A DNA stretch of 29,553 bases from JBBIOI01 sp037443425. GTDB lineage: Bacteria; Desulfobacterota; BSN033; UBA1163. Position numbers and translations under genes: made by a program. The stretch covers positions 1 to 29,553 of the forward strand of contig JBBIOI010000036.1 in NCBI GenBank assembly GCA_037443425.1, read 5' to 3'. How positions within the stretch are numbered: the stretch's first letter is position 1; each line of letters opens with the position of its first letter. Positions 1-7,389 of this stretch are shown one piece after another. The notes beneath the pieces were generated by a model. That model did no database searches, was not told the origin of the DNA, and worked only from the letters and a program-made list of their open reading frames with translations.

Positions 1-969
1 CACCTTAGTGCACAGCCGATGGGTGCACTTAAGGATTTTGTTAGCCATGATCCAAAGACAGAGAGACCGGCAACGATATCTTTTCCAGTGTTAAAAGAGG
101 ACCTTTATAGAATTGATCTTGAAAAGACAAAAGAGCTTATCGATGAGCATAAACCTGAGCTGATCATCCTTGGCAAGAGTATGGTTTTATATAAAGAGCC
201 TGTAAGGGAGATTTCAGAGATGATAAAGGGCCTAAACCCCAGACCTATACTTCTTTATGATATGGCTCATGTCCTTGGGTTGATAGGTCCATATTTTCAG
301 GAGCCTTTTGATGAAGGAGCAGATATTGTTACTGGCTCAACACATAAGACCTTTTTTGGCACACAGAGAGGGGTAATAGGAAGTAATATGAGTGAAGGGA
401 CCCCATATGAAGAGCTCTGGAGTTCTATTGTCAGGCGGGTATTCCCTGGAAGCGTAAGTAATCACCACCTTGGGACGATGGTTGGTTTACTGATGGCCGC
501 TTATGAAATGAATGCCTTTAAATTGGATTACCAAAAGGCTGTGATTTCAAATGCAAAGGCCTTCGCAAGGGCTTTAAAGGAGCATGGGTTAATGGTAGAG
601 GGTGATCCTAAGATTGGCTATACAGAGACCCACCAGGTTATTGTCAGGGTAGGATATGGAAAAGGACCGATGATAGCCCAGAGACTTGAGGATAATAATA
701 TTATAGTTAATTACCAGAGCGCTCCAGATGATGAAGCCTTTACAACAGCAAGCTGCCTCAGGATGGGTGTTCAAGAGATGACAAGGTTTGGGATGGATGA
801 GGAGGATTTTAATCAATTAGCGCAATATATGAGTGAAATAATCCTTAAAGACAAACCCCTGGCCAAAGAGGTTTCAAAATTTAGAAAGAGATTTACAGAA
901 ATGAGATTTTGTCTCTCGGAAGAAGAGGCCCGCTCGATGGTCGAAAGATTGATTGAGGCGATTGTTTAA
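1..969 (+). CDS. Serine hydroxymethyltransferase-like PLP enzyme, 5'-partial
   Basis: Fold-type I PLP enzyme of the serine hydroxymethyltransferase group, which interconverts serine and glycine with tetrahydrofolate in the cytoplasm. The reading frame is open from base 1 (His-Leu-Ser-Ala-Gln-Pro before the first Met at 19), so about 100 N-terminal residues of the usual ~415 lie outside the window. Visible motifs are DMAH (near residue 87 of the visible protein), where the Asp contacts the PLP ring nitrogen, and GSTHKTFFG, whose Lys (codon 346-348) should form the Schiff base. SHMTs normally read TTTTHKTLRGPRGG here, so this copy is divergent (FFGTQRG). It may be an SHMT-like paralogue acting on another beta-hydroxy amino acid. 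I am confident of the family but less sure of the exact reaction. The gene stands alone on the plus strand with the lipoprotein gene 75 bp downstream. Confidence 0.8.
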   Translation, partial: HLSAQPMGALKDFVSHDPKTERPATISFPVLKEDLYRIDLEKTKELIDEHKPELIILGKSMVLYKEPVREISEMIKGLNPRPILLYDMAHVLGLIGPYFQEPFDEGADIVTGSTHKTFFGTQRGVIGSNMSEGTPYEELWSSIVRRVFPGSVSNHHLGTMVGLLMAAYEMNAFKLDYQKAVISNAKAFARALKEHGLMVEGDPKIGYTETHQVIVRVGYGKGPMIAQRLEDNNIIVNYQSAPDDEAFTTASCLRMGVQEMTRFGMDEEDFNQLAQYMSEIILKDKPLAKEVSKFRKRFTEMRFCLSEEEARSMVERLIEAIV

Positions 970-1044
970 AACTGAGATTAAAAGTAAGATAGTTAAGGAG
1001 AGATTTGGCAACTTTCATATAGAGAAAATAAAGAGGGTTTCAAA

Positions 1045-1587
1045 ATGGGAGATAGAAATAAAATCTTTCTTATCTTAATGCTATTCTATTTTTTCATGAG
1101 CTCTGGATGTTCAAACAAGATTAATAAATTTAATCCAACAATTATTGGACCACAGGTGATTGTTAATCCTTATGTGATTCGTCTTGGAGTTGTGAGATTA
1201 AGAGATACGGAGATTACTTTTGAAGGAAGGGGATTCACTCCCAGGTCAGGAGATTCTATCCTGGTCATTCTTTATGGACCAAAGGAGAGCAAGGTTATCG
1301 CAGCAGAAGGTCAGATAAATCATGATGGAACTTTCAAGGCTTCTGTCTCAATGCTAACCAAGATGATGGAGTTTTTGAAGGCAGATATAGTAATGGATGA
1401 ACAATTTAGACCAATTGTTTTAATTAAAGATCAACCCATACCTCGGGGGACTTATACTGTTAAAGCGTCAAGTATGCTTGGAAGGCAATCTGCAGAGACT
1501 GAGTTAATCATTTTGGGACCAACGCTAATTGATCGATTAAAAGACTGGATAGGAAAACTTAAAGGAAGTATACGATATTCTGAATAA
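1045..1587 (+). CDS. Small predicted lipoprotein, unknown function
   Basis: 180-residue protein with a lipoprotein signal: Lys/Arg near the N-terminus, a hydrophobic stretch at about residues 7-20, then the lipobox-like MSSGC with the acylated Cys at about residue 22. The mature part looks beta-rich. It contains segments such as ITFEGRGFTPRSGD followed by GTYTVKASS, which resemble an Ig-like or carboxypeptidase-regulatory-like fold, but I do not recognise a named family. It is probably anchored in the periplasm or outer membrane. It follows the SHMT-like gene by 75 bp on the same strand and ends 2 bp from the convergent atpC stop. A weak intrinsic terminator lies just beyond it, inside atpC. 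The start is the ATG after an AGAGGG sequence. No function is assigned. Confidence 0.75.
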   Translation: MGDRNKIFLILMLFYFFMSSGCSNKINKFNPTIIGPQVIVNPYVIRLGVVRLRDTEITFEGRGFTPRSGDSILVILYGPKESKVIAAEGQINHDGTFKASVSMLTKMMEFLKADIVMDEQFRPIVLIKDQPIPRGTYTVKASSMLGRQSAETELIILGPTLIDRLKDWIGKLKGSIRYSE

Positions 1588-1589
1588 AG

Positions 1590-2018
1590 TTAAATAGAGG
1601 TTGTCGAAGGTTTTCGGCGTCTTTTTTCAGCAACCCTTAATCGTGCAAGGGAACGTCGTAGTGCTGCTTCAGCTGAAGCAGCATCGGCAGTTAGGGGCGC
1701 AGCCTTCAGGGTTTCCTGAGCCCTTTTTTTAGCGGCTTCTGCACGTTCGATATCAATCTCATCTGCCCTTTCACATGCATCTGCAAGGATTACAACCTTA
1801 TCTGGCCGTACTTCAAGGAACCCACCACTTATCGCCAGGTATTCTTCTTCTTTATTCTTTCTAATCATCAATTCACCTGGCTGAAGAATTGTCATCAAAG
1901 GGGCGTGATGCGGAAGTATACCTAATTGTCCCTCAATTCCCCAGGCTACTACTGCCTCAACATCATCAGAATATATCATTCTTTCTGCAGTTACGATTTC
2001 TAACCTAAATGTTGTCAC
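1590..2018 (-). CDS. atpC: ATP synthase F1 epsilon subunit
   Basis: 142-residue epsilon subunit of the central stalk, which with gamma couples rotation of the c-ring to the catalytic head and can inhibit ATP hydrolysis. The N-terminal beta-sandwich (about residues 1-85) carries the family signature GQLGILPHHAPLMT and later AISGGFLEV. The C-terminal part (about 90-140) is the Ala/Arg-rich two-helix domain with regulatory behaviour in the family. It is the last gene of the atp operon and starts 2 bp after the atpD stop, so translation is probably coupled. Length is normal. Its 3' end is tail-to-tail with the lipoprotein gene. Confidence 0.96.
   Translation of the reverse strand: MTTFRLEIVTAERMIYSDDVEAVVAWGIEGQLGILPHHAPLMTILQPGELMIRKNKEEEYLAISGGFLEVRPDKVVILADACERADEIDIERAEAAKKRAQETLKAAPLTADAASAEAALRRSLARLRVAEKRRRKPSTTSI
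1603..1627 (+). terminator. Possible intrinsic terminator of the lipoprotein gene, inside atpC
   Basis: GTCGAA (1603-1608) pairs with TTCGGC (1613-1618) across a GGTT loop, with one G-T wobble. GTC and six Ts follow. It lies 16 bp past the plus-strand lipoprotein stop but within the antisense 3' coding region of atpC. The stem is only 6 bp, so this is tentative. Confidence 0.35.
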
Positions 2019-2020
2019 TT

Positions 2021-3412
2021 CTATGCCCTCATCTTTTTGGCCTTTTCAACAGCCTCATCAATTGTCCCTACCATATAAAATGCTGCCTCTGGAAGGTCAT
2101 CATGTTTGCCTTCGAGAATCTCTTTGAAACCTCGAACCGTCTCTTTTATAGGCACATATCTGCCTGGAACGCCAGTAAAATGTTCTGCCACATGGAATGG
2201 TTGTGAACAAAAACGTTGAATCTTTCTTGCCCTTGCAACAGTTAGTTTATCCTCTTCACTTAATTCTTCAATACCCAGGATTGCAATGATATCCTGTAGC
2301 TCCTTGTATCTCTGCAGTGTTGCCTGAACGCCACGTGCAACACGATAGTGTTCTTCACCAACAATCTTTGGGTCAAGGATTCGGGATGTTGAAGCAAGTG
2401 GATCAACCGCAGGATATATTCCCAGCTCTGCAATGGAGCGCTCTAATGCAATAACCGCATCGAGGTGACCATATGTGGCAACAATTCCTGGGTCACTGTA
2501 ATCATCAGCAGGAACATATATGGCTTGAAAAGATGTTATTGACCCTTTCTTTGTGGTTGTAATCCTTTCTTCAAGCTCTCCGACATCAGTTCCCAATGTT
2601 GGCTGATACCCAACAGCTGAAGGCATCCTTCCAAGAAGGGCAGAAAGCTCCATATTTGCTAAGACATATCGATAAATATTATCAATAAATAAAAGTACAT
2701 CCTGGCCTTCAACATCCCTGAAGTATTCTGCTATGGTCACACCTGTAAGGGCAACTCTTGACCTCACCCCAGGGCTTTCATTCATCTGGCCAAATACCAT
2801 AACAGTTTTATCGATAACGCCTGATCTTTGCATCTCAAGCCACAGGTCGTTTCCCTCTCTGGATCTCTCACCAACCCCTGCAAATACAGAGAACCCTCCA
2901 TGTTCAGTTGCTATATTTCGGATAAGTTCCATGATGATAACAGTCTTTCCAACTCCAGCCCCTCCATAGGCACCAATCTTTCCACCCTTTGTAAAGGGTG
3001 TAATCAGGTCCATAACCTTAAGGCCAGTTTCGAGTATCTGGGGTGTTGTTTCCTGCTCAGTCAATGGCGGTGGTGGTCTATGGATTGGCCATCTTTCATC
3101 CGTCTTTACCTCACCAAGTCCATCTATCGGTTCTCCAAATACATTGAAGAGACGTCCCAATGTTGCCCTTCCCACAGGAACCGTGATTGGAGTACCCATA
3201 TCGATTGCCTCTGCACCTCTTGCAAGACCATCAGTTGCTGTAAGGGCAATACCACGGACCCAGTTATTGCCAATGTGGGCCTGGGCCTCCACGATTATTT
3301 TATTTCCATTCATAGGGATGACGATTCCATTATATATAGCCGGGAGTTCGTCTTGAGGGAATTCCATATCAACTACTGTACCTATAACCTGAACTACTCT
3401 TCCTTTAGCCAT
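2021..3412 (-). CDS. atpD: ATP synthase F1 beta subunit (catalytic)
   Basis: 463-residue catalytic subunit of F1, where ATP is made at the alpha/beta interfaces on the cytoplasmic side of the membrane. The Walker A GGAGVGKT is at residues 150-157, followed by GERSREGND (181-189) with the catalytic Glu. Walker B LLFID is at 240-244, and the catch loop appears as EELSEED at 382-388 (DELSEED in most species). Two stretches depart from the usual consensus: NESPGVR at 211-217 (commonly NEPPGAR), and DDYSDPGIVATYGHLD near 303-318 (commonly DDLTDPAPATTFAHLD). All core catalytic residues are kept, so it should be active. It lies 62 bp after atpG and just before atpC. The long plus-strand ORFs opposite it are shadows. 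Confidence 0.98.
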   Translation of the reverse strand: MAKGRVVQVIGTVVDMEFPQDELPAIYNGIVIPMNGNKIIVEAQAHIGNNWVRGIALTATDGLARGAEAIDMGTPITVPVGRATLGRLFNVFGEPIDGLGEVKTDERWPIHRPPPPLTEQETTPQILETGLKVMDLITPFTKGGKIGAYGGAGVGKTVIIMELIRNIATEHGGFSVFAGVGERSREGNDLWLEMQRSGVIDKTVMVFGQMNESPGVRSRVALTGVTIAEYFRDVEGQDVLLFIDNIYRYVLANMELSALLGRMPSAVGYQPTLGTDVGELEERITTTKKGSITSFQAIYVPADDYSDPGIVATYGHLDAVIALERSIAELGIYPAVDPLASTSRILDPKIVGEEHYRVARGVQATLQRYKELQDIIAILGIEELSEEDKLTVARARKIQRFCSQPFHVAEHFTGVPGRYVPIKETVRGFKEILEGKHDDLPEAAFYMVGTIDEAVEKAKKMRA

Positions 3413-3474
3413 TTTTAACTCCTAAAATCAATTTTTTTTATAAAGATCTGAAAAATTAATAACCTCATATAACC

Positions 3475-4335
3475 TCATCTCATTAAGACCTCTGCACCTC
3501 CACTTATATCACAGATCTCTTTTGTAATCATCTCCTGTCTTGCCTTGTTTAGCGAGAGGGTCAAATCCTTGATCAACTCTTCAGCATTATCACTTGCGTT
3601 TTTCATGGCTACCATTCTTGCAGACTGTTCACTCGCGATCAATTCCAAGATAGCATGATAGATTTCCATCTCAACAAATCTTGGTAAAAGTTCATTTAGA
3701 ACTGTGAAAGGGTCAGGTTCATAGATATATTCTGCAACCTGACCTGGTGGTAATTTTGCTGGTTCTACAGGGAGAAGTAGATCGATAGTTGGTTTCTGAA
3801 CCATTGTACTTACAAAACGAGGGTAGGCAAGGTATACCATATCTACATAACCACTGCTGTAGTCGTCGATTACGAGTCTTGAAATTGGCATAGTATCCTG
3901 CATGGTTGCTCGATCGCCAAGGCCTGTAAATTCTGCACGAACATCGAATCTTGATATACGAGCAAAACTTCTTGCCTTACGACCCACTGTGATGACTGTA
4001 ACCGGAACCTTCTGTTCAAGGATGAATTCACCAACCAAGCGATTAAGATTTGTATTTAGACCTCCACAAAGACCTCGGTCTGTACCAATGTGAACAATGG
4101 CGATCCTTTTTATTTCTCTTTTTTCAAGTAGAGGTAGTATTTTGCCCTTTATACGTGGTTCAATAGCGAGATCAGAAATCACCTGGCGGATCTTCTCTGA
4201 ATATGGGCGTCCAGCAAGGGCTCGCTGTTGTGTCCTTCTCATCTTTGCTGTTGCAACCATCTCCATGGCCCGGCATATTTTTACCGTTCCCTGAACACTT
4301 TTAATTCTACGCCTAAGGGCTTGGACACTTGGCAT
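3475..4335 (-). CDS. atpG: ATP synthase F1 gamma subunit
   Basis: 286-residue gamma subunit, the rotating shaft of the F1 motor. The conserved N-terminal helix includes RRRIKSVQGTVKICRAMEMV and TAKM. The C-terminal helix ends with ARQEMITKEICDISGGAE, the family signature that inserts into the alpha3beta3 ring. The central Rossmann-like domain includes GTDRGLCGGLN at about residues 83-93. Length is normal. It begins 18 bp after the atpA stop and ends 62 bp before the atpD start. Nothing unusual was seen. Confidence 0.97.
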   Translation of the reverse strand: MPSVQALRRRIKSVQGTVKICRAMEMVATAKMRRTQQRALAGRPYSEKIRQVISDLAIEPRIKGKILPLLEKREIKRIAIVHIGTDRGLCGGLNTNLNRLVGEFILEQKVPVTVITVGRKARSFARISRFDVRAEFTGLGDRATMQDTMPISRLVIDDYSSGYVDMVYLAYPRFVSTMVQKPTIDLLLPVEPAKLPPGQVAEYIYEPDPFTVLNELLPRFVEMEIYHAILELIASEQSARMVAMKNASDNAEELIKDLTLSLNKARQEMITKEICDISGGAEVLMR

Positions 4336-4353
4336 AAGTCAAACTCTCTTAAA

Positions 4354-5865
4354 TTAATAATGTGCCTGTTTTTTATATTCAAGAATTGCAGACTTTAGGG
4401 CTTCTTCTGTCTCTTTTGTTAATTCGAATTCTTTGTTGATCTTCTCTTCTATTTCTGGGTGATTTCTTTCCATATAAATATGGAAATTCTCTTCCCAGGG
4501 AATTACCTTCTCAACAGGGACATCATCCAGATAGCCATTTGTAACAGCATAAAGTATTGATACCTGTTTCCCTAATGACATAGGAGTGTATTGAGGCTGT
4601 TTTAGAACTTCAGTAATCCTTTTTCCTCTTTCGAGTTGGTCTTTTGTCGCCTTATCAAGTTCTTCACTCCCAAATTTTGCAAATGCCTCAAGCTCACGAA
4701 ACTGTGCAAGCTCCAATCTCAATCTTCCAGCAACCTGTCTCATTGCCTTTCTCTGGGCCGCACCACCCACACGTGAGACAGAAAGCCCAACATTTATGGC
4801 AGGCCTTATACCTGCATTAAAAAGGTCGGGCTCAAGATATATCTGTCCATCAGTAATAGATATTACATTTGTAGGAATATATGCAGAGATATCTCCCAAT
4901 TGTGTTTCAATTATAGGAAGTGCAGTCAGTGAACCACCACCATACTTTTTTGAAAGCTTTGCTGCCCTCTCAAGAAGTCTGCTATGAAGATAGAAGATGT
5001 CTCCAGGATAGGCTTCTCTTCCAGGGGGTCTGCGAAGAAGAAGTGAAAGTTGTCTGTAAGCCCATGCATGCTTATATAGGTCGTCATAAATAATAAGTGC
5101 GTCTTTTCCCTGCTCCATAAACTCCTCTCCGATTGCACAACCTGAGTAAGGAGCGATATATTGAAGTGGAGCAGGATCAGATGCATCTGCCTCAACAACG
5201 ATTGTATATTCCATTGCCCCATATCTTTCAAGTGTTGCAATTGCCTGGGCAACCTTTGATGTCTTCTGCCCTATGGCCACATAGATGCAGATCATATTTT
5301 GACCTTTTTGTGCGATGATTGTATCAATAACAATTGCAGATTTACCTGTGAAACGGTCACCGATGATTAATTCACGTTGTCCCCTCCCAATCGGGATCAT
5401 GCTATCGATAGCTTTTATACCCGTCATTAAAGGGGTATTTACTGGCTCCCTTTTTGTAACATCTGGTGCAACCCTCTCAATGGGTCTGGTCTTTGTAAAT
5501 TTTATAGGTCCTTTTCCATCAAGCGGTCGACCAAGTGGATCAATGACCCTTCCAATAAGTTCATCTCCAACTGGAACTTCAATAACTCTGCCTGTAGCCC
5601 TGACCTCATCTCCTTCTTTGATCTTTGAGCAGTCACCAAGAATAACAGCCCCAACATTATCTTCTTCAAGATTTAATGCTATACCTGTGATATCGTTTGG
5701 AAATTGAAGAAGTTCATTGTAAGCCGCCTCAGTTAAACCATATATCCTTGCAATCCCATCACCAACCTCGATGACTGTTCCTATGTTTGTAATGGAGACT
5801 GGTGCTCCAAATTTCTCTATCTGATCCTTTATTACAGCAACAATATCTTGTTCTCGGGTAGCCAT
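4354..5865 (-). CDS. atpA: ATP synthase F1 alpha subunit
   Basis: 503-residue non-catalytic nucleotide-binding subunit of F1, which alternates with beta and supplies the arginine finger. The N-terminal beta-barrel (to about residue 95) is followed by the P-loop GDRFTGKS at 169-176. Most bacteria have GDRQTGKT, so the Gln at 172 is Phe here and the last Thr is Ser. The arginine finger motif SVSRVGGAA is present with Arg at 365. Length and C-terminal helical domain are normal. It lies 54 bp after atpH and 18 bp before atpG in the operon. Confidence 0.98.
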   Translation of the reverse strand: MATREQDIVAVIKDQIEKFGAPVSITNIGTVIEVGDGIARIYGLTEAAYNELLQFPNDITGIALNLEEDNVGAVILGDCSKIKEGDEVRATGRVIEVPVGDELIGRVIDPLGRPLDGKGPIKFTKTRPIERVAPDVTKREPVNTPLMTGIKAIDSMIPIGRGQRELIIGDRFTGKSAIVIDTIIAQKGQNMICIYVAIGQKTSKVAQAIATLERYGAMEYTIVVEADASDPAPLQYIAPYSGCAIGEEFMEQGKDALIIYDDLYKHAWAYRQLSLLLRRPPGREAYPGDIFYLHSRLLERAAKLSKKYGGGSLTALPIIETQLGDISAYIPTNVISITDGQIYLEPDLFNAGIRPAINVGLSVSRVGGAAQRKAMRQVAGRLRLELAQFRELEAFAKFGSEELDKATKDQLERGKRITEVLKQPQYTPMSLGKQVSILYAVTNGYLDDVPVEKVIPWEENFHIYMERNHPEIEEKINKEFELTKETEEALKSAILEYKKQAHY

Positions 5866-5919
5866 TTTACCCCTCTCTTTTTAAATATATTTTGATTAAG
5901 ATAAGACAAGTTTTTTTTA

Positions 5920-6456
5920 TCATCTGGCTTCAACTAAATTCTTCTTTAATGTATCCAATCTCTGCCTTATACTCGCATCAATCAATTTATCTTTTATCCG
6001 TGCAATAAATCCTGCTATGATATTTGGATCAACAACATTCTCTATCAAGACCTTACGATTGACTAATGATCCTAATTGATGCGAGATTGTCTCTTTTTCT
6101 TTTTCATCAAGTTGTATTGCTGTTATTACCTTCGCCCTTTCGATTCCATAATGTTTATCGAGGATTGAGATAAATTCTTGATAAATTTTTGGAAAAATCT
6201 TGAAAAGTCCCCTACTAACAGCTAAAAGGGTAAGGTTGAGTGCCAAAGGATTTATACCACCCAACCTTCTCTCAAGAATAGTTTTTTTTGCATCAAAAGG
6301 GATTCGAGGATTCTCGAGGAATGTTATGAGGTCAGTATCTTTTGATACCTCCAACGCCATCTGAAGTCCATTTTTCAAACCTTCAAGTTCATTCTTCTCC
6401 AATGCCAATTCAAATACAGCCCTGGCATATCTTTTAGCAGAGGTTATCTTAACCAT
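5920..6456 (-). CDS. atpH: ATP synthase F1 delta subunit (OSCP)
   Basis: 178-residue delta subunit, which ties the top of F1 to the peripheral stalk formed by the b subunits. The N-terminal helical domain begins with a basic stretch then YARAVFELALEKNEL, typical of the family. The C-terminal region has the signature VDPNIIAGFIARIKDKLIDASIR near residues 140-162. The start is 8 bp after the atpF stop. Length is normal for the family. Confidence 0.95.
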   Translation of the reverse strand: MVKITSAKRYARAVFELALEKNELEGLKNGLQMALEVSKDTDLITFLENPRIPFDAKKTILERRLGGINPLALNLTLLAVSRGLFKIFPKIYQEFISILDKHYGIERAKVITAIQLDEKEKETISHQLGSLVNRKVLIENVVDPNIIAGFIARIKDKLIDASIRQRLDTLKKNLVEAR

Positions 6457-6464
6457 ATGTTATC

Positions 6465-6974
6465 TTAGCTTCTCTTAAATGTTGTGCTCTCCTTTAAAGT
6501 CTCTTCGATAATTCTTCGATGTCTTTCTTTATCAAGGGTTTCTTTAATTACCTTTTCAGCTGCCAGGATTGAAATTTCAACAAATTCTCTTCTCAAATCT
6601 TCGATAAGTTTTTCTCGTTCTTCAGTCATTTCCTCTCGTGCTTTGTCAATAATAGCCTGGGCTTGCCTTTCTGCCTCTTGCCTCGATTCCTCTTTTAGCC
6701 TTTCTCCTGTTTGAATTGCCCTCTCGATAATGGCCTGTGCCTCTTGTTGCCCCTTTTCTATCTGTTTTTGCACTTCAAACTTTGCCTCTTCAAAGGCCTT
6801 TTTTGTAGCCTCTGCCATTTCCATAGCCTCTTTTGTCCTTCTGGCCCTTTCGTCGAGCATCTTCAACACTGGTTTATAAAGAAAGAGGCGGAGTAAGGCA
6901 AAAAGTATAATAAAATTGATTATAAATACCACTAAAAGTGGTAAATTTATTCCAAGGGATGCCAAGCCTTCCAT
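6465..6974 (-). CDS. atpF: ATP synthase Fo b subunit (peripheral stalk)
   Basis: 169-residue b subunit. One N-terminal membrane helix (about residues 12-33) is followed by the conserved short turn FLYKPVLKMLDER. A long charged coiled coil rich in Glu, Lys, Gln and Ala runs to the end and should form the peripheral stalk that meets delta. Only one b gene is present; many Deltaproteobacteria carry b and b' side by side, so here a b homodimer is expected unless another copy lies elsewhere. A 37-codon membrane ORF sits between atpF and atpE. Confidence 0.95.
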   Translation of the reverse strand: MEGLASLGINLPLLVVFIINFIILFALLRLFLYKPVLKMLDERARRTKEAMEMAEATKKAFEEAKFEVQKQIEKGQQEAQAIIERAIQTGERLKEESRQEAERQAQAIIDKAREEMTEEREKLIEDLRREFVEISILAAEKVIKETLDKERHRRIIEETLKESTTFKRS

Positions 6975-6998
6975 TTTTTACCTTCTTATCTGTTTTAT

Positions 6999-7112
6999 TT
7001 AAAAGGCACTGAAGATTACTTTCCCAACGATTATCCCTGCAATACAGAAAACAAACAGCATAACAGCAATTATAATAATCAGTAGATTAGTTGGTAAACC
7101 TCCTTCTCCCAT
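6999..7112 (-). CDS. 37-residue membrane microprotein in the atp operon, unknown function
   Basis: A small gene between atpE and atpF. It begins with ATG at 7112-7110 after a near-perfect ribosome binding site (AAGGAGGAGGTAAGAT on the minus strand), 17 bp past the atpE stop. It ends with TAA at 6999-7001, 24 bp before the atpF start. The product has a short polar N-terminus (MGEGGLPTN), then one long hydrophobic helix at about residues 10-30 containing Cys and a GIIVGK segment, and ends FSAF. It fits its slot exactly, with gene-like spacing on both sides. I recognise no family. A small Fo accessory or assembly peptide is the simplest reading (inference). It could alternatively be only a translated leader for atpF. 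Confidence 0.7.
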   Translation of the reverse strand: MGEGGLPTNLLIIIIAVMLFVFCIAGIIVGKVIFSAF

Positions 7113-7129
7113 ATCTTACCTCCTCCTTT

Positions 7130-7363
7130 TCACTTAACAACCATTGCCAATATGATACAAACGATTAATACATAGATACCAATTGCTTCAGCGAGAGCTC
7201 CAATGAGGATCATATTAGTGAGTATTGCGCCCCGAGCCTCTGGATTTCGGCCAAGAGACTGCATTGCTGAAAAACCAATAAGGCCTAATGCGAGTGCCGG
7301 GCCAAAGAAACCCACTGCAGCAATTAACCCAATAGTCAACATCTTCATTACATCTGGTGTCAT
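7130..7363 (-). CDS. atpE: ATP synthase Fo c subunit (rotor ring)
   Basis: 77-residue two-helix proteolipid that forms the membrane rotor ring. Helix 1 is about residues 8-35, the polar loop carries the conserved R-N-P-E-A (39-43), and helix 2 holds the ion-carrying Glu59 in LAEAIGIY. Aligned by eye on the conserved GP and RxPEA with Na+-dependent c subunits, the extra Na+ ligands (Gln in helix 1, Ser after the Glu) are Leu and Ala, so proton coupling is expected. The glycine-repeat packing motif of helix 1 is altered: the stretch reads FFGPALALG instead of a GxGxGxGxG pattern. It lies 26 bp after atpB. Confidence 0.96.
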   Translation of the reverse strand: MTPDVMKMLTIGLIAAVGFFGPALALGLIGFSAMQSLGRNPEARGAILTNMILIGALAEAIGIYVLIVCIILAMVVK

Positions 7364-7389
7364 TTAAATTCCTCCTTTCAAATATTTAT

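Noticed and set aside
2828..3418. 196-residue ORF on the plus strand opposite atpD
   Set aside because: It lies wholly antisense to a secure conserved gene, resembles no family and has no ribosome binding site. It is a codon shadow of atpD.
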